Of a DNA stretch of 64,000 bases, positions 1-10,416 are shown one piece after another; position 1 is the first letter of the stretch; every line of letters starts with the position of its first letter. The notes beneath the pieces are model-generated. The model was not told where the DNA came from. It made no database searches and worked only from the letters and a program-made list of their open reading frames with translations. Source of the stretch: Lunularia cruciata. Its lineage: Eukaryota; Streptophyta; Marchantiopsida; Lunulariales; Lunulariaceae. The DNA lies in the NCBI GenBank assembly GCA_948567375.1, contig OX419756.1, forward strand, positions 42,510,552 to 42,574,551, read 5' to 3'. The translations under genes and the position numbers were made by a program.

Positions 1-138
1 TCTCTAACATATGTTAATCCCTCTCCTTTCCTAATGTTCTTTCCAAGTGAGCTCTCATATCCTCCTTCTCCCTAATGTAAAATTGAACGCGGAACATTAT
101 CTTGCCTTCTAGAGAGGTCCCGACAACAAAACCAAAAA
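1..138 (-). mobile_element. Family A Gypsy element, start of internal leader (cut by window edge)
   Basis: Read on the minus strand this continues the LTR at 139-822 into the leader. It includes a degraded primer-binding region just inside the LTR and the short conserved leader reading frame seen in every other A copy here. The element runs off the left edge, so its coding region is not visible. Confidence 0.8.
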
Positions 139-822
139 TATGAGCTAGCCAACCTCTCATCCAAGATGAACCTGTGATGGCTATTATGGTAGCACACCAT
201 GAACTAAGAAGGCAAGGAACCCCAACTCCATCATAATCCTCCAAGGCTAACACTCCAAGACTCAAGACATTGCTCACTAGAAACTCAATGAGAGAGATAG
301 TTGTAAAAGAAAGGATGATGAGTACTTCCTCACCTCTTGTTTATATACTTGTGAAATATTTATGCACCAATTTTACTAACTACCATAGTAACTCAAGTTA
401 CTAGACTAAAAGTCAAGTAAAGTCAAAAAGTAGAAAAGAATATCCATTCACATGGGCATATTCCATTAGCATGTGATCTTATCTTAACCCAACTACTAAA
501 TCAAGGATTCCTTCACATGGGCTATCCTTGGACTATAGAAGAATCTAAAAAAGGCTTGCGGTCCCAAGAGTTCTCAACTCTTTTCTCAAATCCAAACACC
601 TAGGAATAATACCAAGTCAACACATTAGAATCTAAGATAATGGTGCTCATCTTTTCCACTTCCTCTAAATTAAGGTCTCCTCTATCTTAGCTATGACTAA
701 CTCTAGCTAATCATGACTAATGTAGAACCATCCTTTATCTCTATATAAATAATATCTCTCAAGTACTTATAATACCAAGCTAAATATCACAATACTATTC
801 ACATGCACAAATAGGTGTTAGA
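139..822 (-). mobile_element. Family A 5' LTR (minus orientation)
   Basis: About 684 bp, homologous over its length to the 692-bp LTRs of the intact element at 19743-27573. On the minus strand it should run from TGTAACACCC to GGCTCACA; here both ends carry point changes. The leader follows it at 1-138, so it is a 5' LTR rather than a solo LTR. It lies about 70 bp inside the primer-binding site of a Copia element, so it inserted into that older element. Confidence 0.85.
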
Positions 823-905
823 GGACACAAAAATCCCAATGGTTTGGTGGAAGTGGATTCAATGGTCCATAAATTCTATCCATCCCATTTCTACTCTAAT
901 ACCAA
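823..905 (-). mobile_element. Copia element B: primer-binding site and leader remnant
   Basis: Immediately inside the LTR at 906-1303, positions about 893-904 read TGGTATTAGAGT on the minus strand. This is close to the plant initiator-methionine tRNA primer-binding site (TGGTATCAGAGC) typical of Ty1/Copia. The remaining 70 bp is leader, cut off by the A-family LTR. Confidence 0.7.
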
Positions 906-1303
906 TGTAAAAGACCGAGACCAAGGAGAGAAATAGGAGAATTGAAACTCCAATTGGGATACTTGAATGTGGGAAACTCCAAATGCCTAACATGAGCTTC
1001 AGCTATTGTATTTATAAGGATGATACAAGGCTCATGAGAAGCTTCCTTGAGTCGTTTTCTTGGAGTGCAAGCTAAGTTAATTGGGAAGTTTCTCAAGAAG
1101 CCTTCTTCTAGGAGCTGCTTACTTGGTGTGGAAGCTAAGTTAATTAGAAGCTTCTAGAAGCTACCTACTTGGAATGCAAACTAGGCTAACCGGAAAGCTT
1201 CCCAAGAAGCTTCTTAGATACTTTTGGAATGTTCTAGGCTAATTTGTCTTATTTGCTACTTCATTAGCCCTACTAACTTGTTGTTAAATTCCATATTGTT
1301 ACA
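906..1303 (-). mobile_element. Copia element B 5' LTR
   Basis: About 398 bp bounded by TG and CA, starting on the minus strand TGTAACAATATGG and ending CTTTTACA. It is homologous to the LTR at 8838-9260. The adjacent initiator-Met-type primer site at 893-904 fixes its orientation and makes it a 5' LTR. No target-site duplication is recoverable because the other end of the element is lost. Confidence 0.75.
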
Positions 1304-2728
1304 CTATCACTGCTTTCCGCTATGGCAATTTAGATGCGGCAATCTTCATGAGACCGCCTATGAGTTTTGTGAGGAAAAGCCAAGAGGATATGGTTTGTAG
1401 GTTGCTGAAATCCTTCTATGGATTGAAGCAAGCCCCTAGACAATGGAACAAATGGTTTGATGATTTCATGAGGTCATACGGATTTAAACAAAGTGTGTTT
1501 GATCCTTGTCTATATATGAAAAAGGTGAGTAATGAAGTCTTTGGCTTCATATCATGTACTCTATGTGGATGACATGCTTATTGCAGCTAGGTACAGATTT
1601 GATGTTGATAATCTCAAAGCTCTCTTGAGTTTCAAATTTACAATGAAAGATCTTGGTATAACAAGGAGGATTCTGGGGATAGAGATCCAACAAAACTTGG
1701 AGGATGGAAAGCTATGGTTAACTCAAGGGAAGTATGCTAGAAAGGTACTTGCAAGATTTAACATGGAGAATTGTAAGCCTGTGAGTGCTCCTTGAGCTCC
1801 TCACTTCAAGCTTTCATCAACTTTGTGTCCAACAGATGTCGTGGTGAAAAATTTGATGTCCAAGATTCCCTATGATAAGGCAGTGAGAAGTCTCATGTTT
1901 TTGATGATTTGATCTTGGCCTGACATTACTCTTGTTATGGGCAAGACTAGTAGATACATGTCAAATCCACAGAGGATACATTGGGAAGTTGTGAAGTGGA
2001 TCCTTAGATATCTCAAGGGTACATTGGATTTTGGCCTTTTGTTTGATGCTAAATCTTACAATGCCAAATCACTTATTGGCTATGTAGATGCTGACTATGG
2101 ACAAGATCTGGATGGGAGGAAATCTACAATTGGGTATGTGTCATACTTGGAGGTGGATGCATAAGTTGGAGACTTACACTACAAAAGTGCGTAGCTCAGT
2201 GTACTACAGAAGTTGAGTATGTAGGAGCAGCAAAAGCAATGAAGGAAGCAATCTGGTTGGGCAGGCTTATCACAAAGATGGGATTGACTCATGACATTGT
2301 GAATATACATAGTGATAGCTAGAGTGCTTTACATCTTGCTATGAATCAGGTAATGGACAGTAGAGTGAAGCACATCAACATCAGTTATCAATTTCTCAAA
2401 CAGGTTGTGTCTAATAATATGATTGAGTTAGTCAAGATTGATGGTAAACTCAATCTTATTGATGCTTTTACAAAAGTGATATTTTTGGAAAGTTTTTTGA
2501 GAGATCGTGTCAAACTGCAGGTGTTGTATATGGGCACAAGTAAAGTAAATTAGCTATTGTGCTATCTTTGTATATGATTTTACTCTATCCTGTTCAGGCT
2601 ACGGCTTAGTTCTAATTAACTCTAGTTTACAAAGCAACCTATGTTAGGCCTCCTTCTAGGACTTCCCATAGAGTAATCATATAGGTTATACAGGTTAAGG
2701 ACCCCAAGACATGAGTCAATGGGGAGAT
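1304..2728 (+). pseudogene. Ty1/Copia pol relic (reverse transcriptase and RNase H)
   Basis: Frameshifted but clear Copia polymerase. From about 1308 a TAF..GNLD..IFM-like stretch is followed by YGLKQAPRQW (about 1420-1450) and the catalytic YVDDMLIA (about 1562-1585). From about 1960 comes the C-terminal part with a GYVDADYGQD..GRKSTIGY motif typical of Copia RNase H. Several frameshifts and in-frame stops (about 1795, 2161 and 2320) show it is dead. Gag and integrase are missing; the left end abuts the oppositely oriented LTR B. Confidence 0.85.
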
Positions 2729-2961
2729 TGTTAGGAGTTAACTCAAGTCTTGAGTAACTCAAGTTAGCTTGATTGTGACAATAAGTCTAGGGTTGGACTA
2801 TTATATGTGCGGGCTAGTAGGAGCACTCAATGACACATTACTTTGATGATCAGATATGGGATTTTGTGTGTTCTTGTGGATGTAGCCTCAATAAGGTGAA
2901 CCACATATCTTGTTGTGTAGACCATGGTGCATGCATAACCTATGTATTATTGAATTGGACT
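2729..2961 (+). mobile_element. Partial 3' LTR of the Copia relic, with polypurine tract
   Basis: A purine-rich tract (GGGGAGA, 2721-2727) sits directly before TGTTAGGAGTTAACTC. That is the usual Copia arrangement of polypurine tract followed by an LTR starting TGTTAG. No matching terminal CA was identified. The right limit is set where homology to the family C 3' region begins, so the end is approximate. Confidence 0.5.
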
Positions 2962-3820
2962 ATCTCACCTCTTTGCAAGTGGTGCTACTATAACATTTGA
3001 TCTATAACAACCAATTAGGTAGAATATGGTTAGTCTTAATTCATAGTTATGGGGCTGTGGCATTGCATAGTTGTGGATGCACCCCATCTTGTTATAGAGA
3101 GTATAAGGGAACTTGCCCTGACTTAATATAGGTTCAATTAACATAGATTGGAATTTCATCTCATACTTGTCTGTTCAAACTCATGAATGGCAATCACTTG
3201 GCTTGTGTGTTTATGAATTTGACTCTGTTGTGGGGATGATGCTTGAGAACCTCTTAGATCCTGAGTGTATCAATGTCAATATGGTGTATGTTTTGTGATT
3301 GTTGAGTTGAGTAGTGGTGAGAAACTCAAAGTAGGAATGCAAGTGCCGAGGTGCTGGAGTGCAATCAAGCTTGGGAGTTCTGAAGAGTCAAAGCAATCTG
3401 TTGAGAGCTATGATGGCTGTGAGTGTCAAAAAGTATCAAAAGTACATCAATGAGGAGTGCCTTCTGGGAAGGGTAGAATGCTCTCATTAGCATTGTGGTA
3501 TGCATTGTATAGGTAACTATGAGAGAAAGACCTTCAAGGTCAATGATCACCATGATAGATGGAATCATCAGCCTCAAGAGCTTGTGCAATGAGATATCAT
3601 TTTTGAACATGATTTAGTGGTTATGTTTTGTTGTAGTGTGTCACAAAACTATACTCTACCCTCTTATGGGAATTGCCTTGCCCAAGAGGTTAAATACATA
3701 GCCAACTTGTGACAAAGTGAGACTTTTGCTTCACTACTAGTTGATTCCAAACCGTATCCTCATGGGCATGACCTGTCCTTATTGATTATATTGCAAGTAT
3801 GTTGACATTGTGATGTCACA
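2962..3820 (+). mobile_element. Family C element, 3'-terminal fragment
   Basis: This stretch is a diverged copy of about 43590-44531, the 3' region of the longer C element, and ends with the same ...GTCACA terminus at 3820. Conserved landmarks include the CACCTCTTTGCAAGTGG start of homology and the CCAAGAGGTTAA motif near 3690. It contains no convincing open frame. The 5' part is missing, replaced by the Copia LTR. Confidence 0.65.
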
Positions 3821-5157
3821 ATAATCTATCATTCAACTTATTATACAAATCTGGTGTGCACCTATACATTTCCTTACAAAGTGCAATAATTCTAGGTGAT
3901 CTCTTGATCATGTAATCTCTATCTTTCTAGAAGGAGACCCAAGTCTAGCTCTTCTTCATCATCTTCAATAGGATCTTCCTAGGGCCAAACATTGTCCTCT
4001 CTATTCTCCCAATGTTCACCTATTTCCAAAGCCTTGATCTCATTTGCGCAAAGCTCAAAGCTCTGATCTCATCATATTCAGGTGGTGTAGCCACTATGAG
4101 GGGACAAAGAAGAAGAAGGCACCGGCGCAAGAGAAGAAGAAGAGGCAAAAAGAGATCCAGAGGCAGATCAAGGTCACAATCTGTCCATGGGTATCCACAA
4201 CTACAAAAATCATAGATGCAAGAGAATAAGGAGAAATAGAAGTCACTCTCCTACATGCCAACACAAAAGTCTATCCATGAGAAGCATCAGCCAAAGGAGA
4301 GGCACACATGCCTCCCATGTTCATGGAAGTGGACATTCCCATGGAAGTTCACCCAATGAATCACCTTTTGGGCATCAATCACCAACACTTTTGGGACCAA
4401 TCCTCTAGAGCTGCTTGATCTTTCTAATATCCAAGATGGCTATTCTAGCAGGTCCTTAGCTTCCATCATACTCTTTTGAAGTGAAGATGTGGTGCTCTCA
4501 TTTTTTCAAAATTTACTTTTAATGATAATATCAAGTTGAAGTGCTAAGAGAACCACGGCAAATAATAGAATTATTGGGAGAAGTGCCTCAACCTGAGAGA
4601 TACTCGGAGGAGTGACCTTGGCATCTAGAATAGGAGAAGCACTCATAGTGATGTAGGATAATCCCGAGTACTTGCAAATTGCCCTACTTGCATGAAGTTC
4701 ATATAATTGAAATGATGTAGGATAATCTTGAGTTCTAACAAGGAGAAGGAATTTGGAAGTCACATGAACTTCATGGTCAAGTATCAAGATGGCAAGCAAA
4801 GTTGTGTCACACAAGAGATGAGAAGCACTTGGAGATTTGTGGAATGACCCCAAGTGGTTGAGCATGGAACAACCCTAGGAGTGCCAATAGAAGGCATACA
4901 AGCTAAGTGTTGAGTGCCACCATGGCACTTGATGGGAGGTGCCATCACAGTTTGAACTTGCTCCCAAGTGCCATTCCCTACAAGAAAGCCATTGGCACTT
5001 GATGGACAAGTGTTGCATGGGAGCAAGTGGTTGGCAAATGGATTTTTTGGCACATGGGAGAGTGACTTCACATGAGGACAACATGCAAGACCTTTGCCTA
5101 TGTAACGGTGAGTGCATACCTACTCTATAACCACAAGAGTACTGAAGAATGACCAGG
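3821..5157 (+). mobile_element. Degenerate sequence, probably the 5' part of a family D element (D')
   Basis: No recognisable gene. The stretch has short broken frames rich in Lys/Arg (about 4080-4230) and repeats of CACTTGATGG/CAAGTGCC-like words. The link to family D is indirect. The target duplication of the E element shows that 5157 and 9365 were once contiguous, and the sequence after 9365 encodes the D-family domain. The words just left of 5157 also recur inside the D fragment near 46725 on the other strand. Confidence 0.4.
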
Positions 5158-5564
5158 TGTGGTGCCCACATATCTTTGTTTTTTTTTCAAAATAGAGAAG
5201 AAGAAGTGTATAGAGAAGTTGGATTGCGCCTGTATGGCCAAAGAAGGCAAAGAAAAGAGTCTTTGGGATGAAACCCAAAGTAAAGTGACTTCGGGTCATA
5301 AGGCAAAGTACTTGGAAATGCCCTGTCAGCATACAACCCAAAGTAAGGAGTCTTCATATCAGGGGGAGCTCAACCCAAGGCAAAGTCTGTCTAACAACCT
5401 TTTGTTGGGGCAAGAAATTCAAGAAGGGACCATTCAAAACCTGCGCGCGAAGTACGATTGACAGTGATAGGTGCATGCAAGAGGTGTGATTTCTTGGTAG
5501 AAACTCAAATTGAAGAGAGACGAAGAAAGTGCAACTCTATAAAAATTGAGCTCGCAACAAAGCA

Positions 5565-8140
5565 ATGTCGAGAAATTTTCCTTCGCTGTTGAGAAGTCGT
5601 CTTGTAGGTGATCGTGGGAAGGGAAATAGAGTTGGAGATGCGCTAGTGTGTAAGGGAGAAGTTGCAAGAGTGAAACCGAGAGACAATGAGAAAGCAAGAG
5701 AGATGGGAGGAGGAAAGAAGAACTCCGAATTGGTAGTGAGGAATCATGCAATTCAGAGGTTAGATGTAATCGCAAGAATCAAAGTCTTGAGCCAACTTTG
5801 GATTACATTCTTGGCATGGAACTGGAATGTTAGTTTTCCAGGTTTCATGACTGAGATCATCAAGAGCAAGTGTCTTGATGGACCCGAGGAAGAAGGAAAG
5901 AGAGGAAATCCGGCTTGCTGGACAGAGTCGGATTGGACATTAGTACTCGGGAAGGAAGTAGGCACGGAGCAGGGTGCCACGTTCTTGGGGAAGGGAGAGA
6001 TAGCCAAAGAAACCCAAGAAGTGAGAGATGAATTCTCGTCAAAGCGGACAAAGAATGGGTACAAAGTTGAGAGCTATAAAGATCCTATCAAGAGGGGAAT
6101 TGTGAGTGCTCTGATGGCAATCCTGAAGCCGGAGAGAACAACCTATGTGATGAAACACCAAGCAGTGTTCTTTCAGAAATTGTTTGCAGGAGAACCAATC
6201 AATTGGGCAAGGTGTTTCCATGGGAGGACGCGATAGATGGTGTGGAATTTGCATGATAAATCACCTCCACATTACATTGTGCCATTTACAGCCCATTTCT
6301 ACTTAGGGTTAAATTTGCTGAACTTGGCATAGCAAACTCGGATGGTGTTGCATTTCCATCCCGATTTAAGAAGGGAGGTCGATGTAGAGGAGCAGCAGTA
6401 CATCTTACAAATCAGAAGCACCAACGAGTACTACAAGAAGATGGGGAAGAATGTGGAGATAGAAGTGAGTACTCCAAAATCAAAGAAGAGAAGTTGGTAG
6501 GGCAAAGCCAAAGACAAGACAAAACCTTGGAAGACCAGGAGAAGAAACCCAAGGTGAGGAATGATGGTAATCAATTCAGAAGACAAAGACTCGGAAGGTG
6601 AAGCCGAGTGCAAGTCCGAAGACTCAGAACGCGAGGAGGAGCCCAAGCTAATGCTACAAAGTGGAGATACGAGTAGCAATAGCAATGAAGGTGGAGAAAT
6701 GACATTGGTGCCAGTTGCTGCAGAGGAGGAAGAAGAAGTGCAGGCAAAGATCGAGGCCAAGGACAATACAAAGTTGGAGGATGAGATACCCGAGGCCAAA
6801 GAAAAGGTGATTGCAATTCAGAGAGAAGTCAGCTTGAGATGCAAGGCGAAGTGTGATGCAGGTCCGAGTAAAGTAAAAGAAGAAATGAACGAAAGCTCAG
6901 GAAGCAAGGTGTCAGTTCCAATACGAAGACTGTAGAGACGAAGGCGAGTATTGGGTGAACACGAAGTGAGAAGGGAGATTGCTACGCAAGAGGAGGTAGT
7001 AGCGAGCAATGGAGTAGAGTACTTGCGGGAGGTTGTGTGTCCCTTATTGGTGAAGTTAGAACACAGGAAGAAGGAGATGCAATCAAAATGTCCGAAGGTG
7101 AAGACTGTGTTGCAGGTCTTAGCGCGATTAGAAGAAGAGAACTCAGAGTTGAAGAAATCATAAACCAAGGTGAGGAGGAAAGTGAAGTAATGCGAGTGGA
7201 GGCAGTAGTGAAGACTCAGGTAATTGAAGACTTGAAGAGAGAAGTGAGATATTGAGAAGATCTTGTTAAGAAGAGTGACATAGCAAGGGAAAGGCAAGTA
7301 GCAGAATATGAGATTTTGAAGCAGCAATTTGCTGATTCACAAATAGAACTTATCCATGCTATGGCGAGGGTAGTGGCGAAGGACCAAGAGCTCGATAGGG
7401 TGATGGAGAGTATAGAAGAGAAGAAGCAGCTCTGGCAAAGAGAGTTAGCAACACAATAAAGGGAAGAAGAACGATTACAAGAGTTACTTTGTAATTAGGA
7501 AGAAAAGATTTTACAGAAGGAGAAGGAAAAGGAAATTGTGAAAGCTAAGTTCAAAGCAGAGTTGGCAATGTATAGGGAGGATTGGCTTGCAGATCAAGAG
7601 CGAGAAAGAAAAATGCAATTGGAGCCATTGAAGGAGATTGTCCTCAGGATGAACTTGATGTTGAGTACAAAGGCCAGTGTTCGAATTGAAGAGACAAGGC
7701 TGCACAAGTTGAAATTGTTGGTGCAGGAGACGAGTCGAAGACAGGGAAAAGATACCAATTTGAATGCGCTGCTGATAAGTCTTAGAACTCATGTAGATAG
7801 GAAGATATAAGAGGTAGAAGATAATATCGCAATTAGATTAGACTTAGTAAAGTTGGAAATAGTTAAACTTCGGAAGGATGTTAGAGCCAAACCCAAAGTA
7901 GATAATATAGGAGTACAGATGTCTTTGGAGTTACCATCGGAGACATTGGAGAAGAGTGGGTCGAGAGATGAAGGTTTAGAAGGGTTACCCACTAGTGGAA
8001 TTTCATATCAGGAAAGAGAATTGATGGATCTGGTAGAAGAAGTAGAAGATACGAAACCCAAGGATAGAGTAGTAGGAAGTAAATTTACTTCGGGTTTGGG
8101 TTTGAAAGCCAACGATGAAGTAGACATCGGATTGGATTAG
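5565..8140 (+). pseudogene. Element E protein: conserved 'GEPxNWA' domain, acidic linker, coiled coil (decayed)
   Basis: Read across several frames because of stops (for example TAG at 6234) and frameshifts. Order: a basic N-terminus; a globular region (about 5757-6420) with FLAWNWN, ACWTESDW, YKVESYKDPIKRGIV, FAGEPINWAR and PPHYIVPFTAHFY; a strongly acidic Glu/Asp-rich linker (about 6560-6800); then a long heptad-like coiled coil rich in E, K and L (about 6950-7900); and a tail GLKANDEVDIG before the stop at about 8140. Copy 2 repeats this order. I recognise no known family. A gag-like structural role is inference only. The 5' start is uncertain; ATG at 5565 is the first in the long frame. 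Confidence 0.65.
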
Positions 8141-8837
8141 TAACAGTTTTGAGATTTGAAGAGGCGGATATGAAGAGGTGCATTGTCATTTCGGATCAGC
8201 AGGTTAGAAAAGTTGTTGCAGAGCGGTATAGTTGTTAGAACTATCAATTAATTCACTACTTAAGAGTGGCATTCACAGAGAATTGTTGTTTAGTGATCGT
8301 TATTTCTGAGAATAGATAAAGCAAAGTGTTCTGAAGCAGTGCTCATCGCTTAAGCTTGATTCCGAGTATCAACTTTGTGATTGTGTTTGTGAGTGTGTGA
8401 AGAATTTTGAAGTGCAAGTTAGTGTGCTTGTTGGATGTTGGATTCCACAGCCTTGATCTTCATTCAGTGTGTTTGATCTTGAGTGAAGTGCAATCAAAGC
8501 AATGCCTTGACAGATCTGAGAGGAATTTGTAGTGTTGGTAGTATTCTGCATTTGTGAGTGTAGTGCAAAGTTGATGTGAAGCAATTTCTATCAAGGAAGT
8601 TGTGCCTTCAATGGAGGGGTGGAACACAATTCTGAGGCAAAGTTGTTTTGCAGTGAAATGTAGTTTTTGGGAGAGCCTGAATCATCATAATCAAGATTGT
8701 TTGGAAAGATTTGATGGAGTTGTGATTAAGGAGTGTTAATTTGTGACAAGACTGCAAGTTAGTGCTTCTTACTCTCTTCTGGGTGTGGTTTCTACTTGAG
8801 AGATTAAAGACGTAACCAAGAAGAACTACAGTGTTAC

Positions 8838-9260
8838 TGTAAAAGACCAAAACTGAGGAGAGAAATAGGAGAATGGAAACTCACATTGGGACACTTGAAT
8901 GAGTGAAAACTCCGAATGCCTAGCATGAGCTTCGGCCTTGGTATTTATAGGTAGCATACAAGACTCTTGAAGCTTCTCAAGAAGCTTCCTTGAGCCGCTT
9001 TCTTGGAGTGCAAGCCAAGTTAACTAGGAAGCTTCTCAAGAAGCTTCCTTCTAGAAGCCGCCTACTTGGCATGCAAGCTAAGCTAGTTAGAAGCTTCTAG
9101 AAGCTTCCTTCTAGAAGCTACCTGCTTAGGGCGCAAGTTAACTAGTTGGGAAGCTTCCCAAGAAGCTTCTTAGATGCTTCTAGAATATTCTAGGCTATTT
9201 TGTCTTATTCTCTACTTCGTAAGCCCGACTAACTTCGTCTCTAAACTCCATATTGTTACA
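8838..9260 (-). mobile_element. Solo LTR of Copia family B
   Basis: A 423-bp copy of the LTR at 906-1303, bounded by TG and CA. It has flanking 5-bp near-repeats gttac (8833-8837) and attac (9261-9265). No primer site or internal sequence adjoins it. It sits in the 3' untranslated part of element E, so it arrived after E. It contains many internal AAGCTTC/GAAGCTT words. Confidence 0.75.
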
Positions 9261-9364
9261 ATTACTGTTTGACTTTGTATTTGACCAATTCTGACTCGTA
9301 TCTCTACGGGAATGAACTTTACTTACCCGATTACCACAAAATTGATATTTGCTGGGTTGTCACA

Positions 9365-10416
9365 CCAGGTGTATAATTTGTAGTGCCTAGCTTGTAGTGG
9401 CAGTTTTCATAATCCAGCTTAACTTCCTAGTTGATCAAGTAGTGTCCAACAAATTTTGTGAAGTAGTGAGTGCTCTAAGAGTAACACTTGCATGAGCAAT
9501 CTTAGGTACTCAGCATGAAGAGAGCTACTTGATGTAGTAAAAAAATAGCTCATATCATCCTTTGGTGTGCAGAAACATGATATTCACTCCCAAAACTTAC
9601 GAGAAGGCTCCTTGAGGCCATCCTTAGATTCCCTACTATGCACAAATGAGATGTATACTACAACATTAGCTTGGAGCATCCTTTGGTGTGTAGAATCATG
9701 ATATTCACTCCCAAGACTTACAAGAAGGCTCCTTGATTCCATCCTTAGATCCCTTATTGTGCACAAATGAGTGGTTTAGTGCATGAAGGATTTAATTAGA
9801 AGCAAGCACTTAGAATTCCTATTTTGGAAATCAAGAGTTATCAAACTTTCACATGATTCATGAAATGAAAGGTAAGAGAGAAAAAAATTAAAGGGGAATA
9901 AGGTAATCCATTGAATTGGACCAAGGCCCATTGGCAAAGGACCTTGGCCTTGATGCTAACAATAGATACTAAATTTGGAGACAAGGGATTGACTCCCAAA
10001 GCTAAAAGCCACATCAATAGTAAATGCTCCAAGAACAATGGACGGCGTGTGGGTAGTTACAAGGACCCAGCTAGAAGAGCCATTGTAGAGGCAGTTATGA
10101 AGCTCTCCAAATAGAAACAAACTACCTATTCAACCAATAACCATGCAATGTTCTTTGATAACATGTATCCAGGAGAGCTTGTAGATTGGGCCAAAATATT
10201 TGACAAGCAATGCAAGCTCTAGTATAGAGATTTTGACAAGCAAAGGAGGAGCCACTTATCTTGCTCCTTTCACATTGCATTACTACATGGAGACAAACCT
10301 CTTAACCAAGGAAGAGAGGATGAGGTTCCCTACCCACTTTCATCTCGTAGGTTATTTGGAGGAACAACCTAAAGGACCAACAAATTTTGGCGGACAAAAA
10401 ATTTGTAGAGACATGT
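9365..10416 (+). pseudogene. Family D element (D'): fragment with the conserved 'GEPxNWA' domain
   Basis: From about 9900 a broken frame shows the same blocks as the E protein, diverged: GRRVGSYKDPARRAIVEAVM (10045-10105), MFFDNMYPGELVDWAKIFD (about 10150-10205), then LAPFTLHYYMETNLLTKEER (about 10257-10320) and HFHLVGYLEEQPKG. It ends abruptly at 10416 where another element (10417 onward) is inserted. Upstream, 9365-9840 shows no gene apart from a direct repeat. Confidence 0.6.
9556..9771. repeat. Imperfect 95-bp direct repeat, period 121 bp
   Basis: Copies at 9556-9650 and 9677-9771, both starting CATCCTTTGGTGTG and ending GCACAAATGAG, with roughly ten differences. It lies in non-coding sequence of the D' fragment. 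Confidence 0.85.

Larger units (their letters stand above)
5158..9364 (+). mobile_element. Element E, copy 1: TG...CA element with 5-bp TSD and no LTRs seen
   Basis: The left end starts TGTGGTGCCCACAT followed by a T-rich run. The right end is GGTTGTCACA. It is flanked by a perfect 5-bp direct repeat, ccagg at 5153-5157 and at 9365-9369, a strong sign of integrase-type insertion. Removing the solo LTR at 8838-9260 and its TSD leaves about 3.78 kb, close to the 3715 bp of copy 2. The two ends do not resemble each other beyond a few bases, so I see no LTRs. It encodes one long protein without polymerase motifs. Confidence 0.75.

Noticed and set aside
5158-9364. Element E as an ordinary LTR retrotransposon
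   Set aside because: Neither copy shows terminal direct repeats, a primer site next to a repeat, or any polymerase motif; the ends differ from each other.
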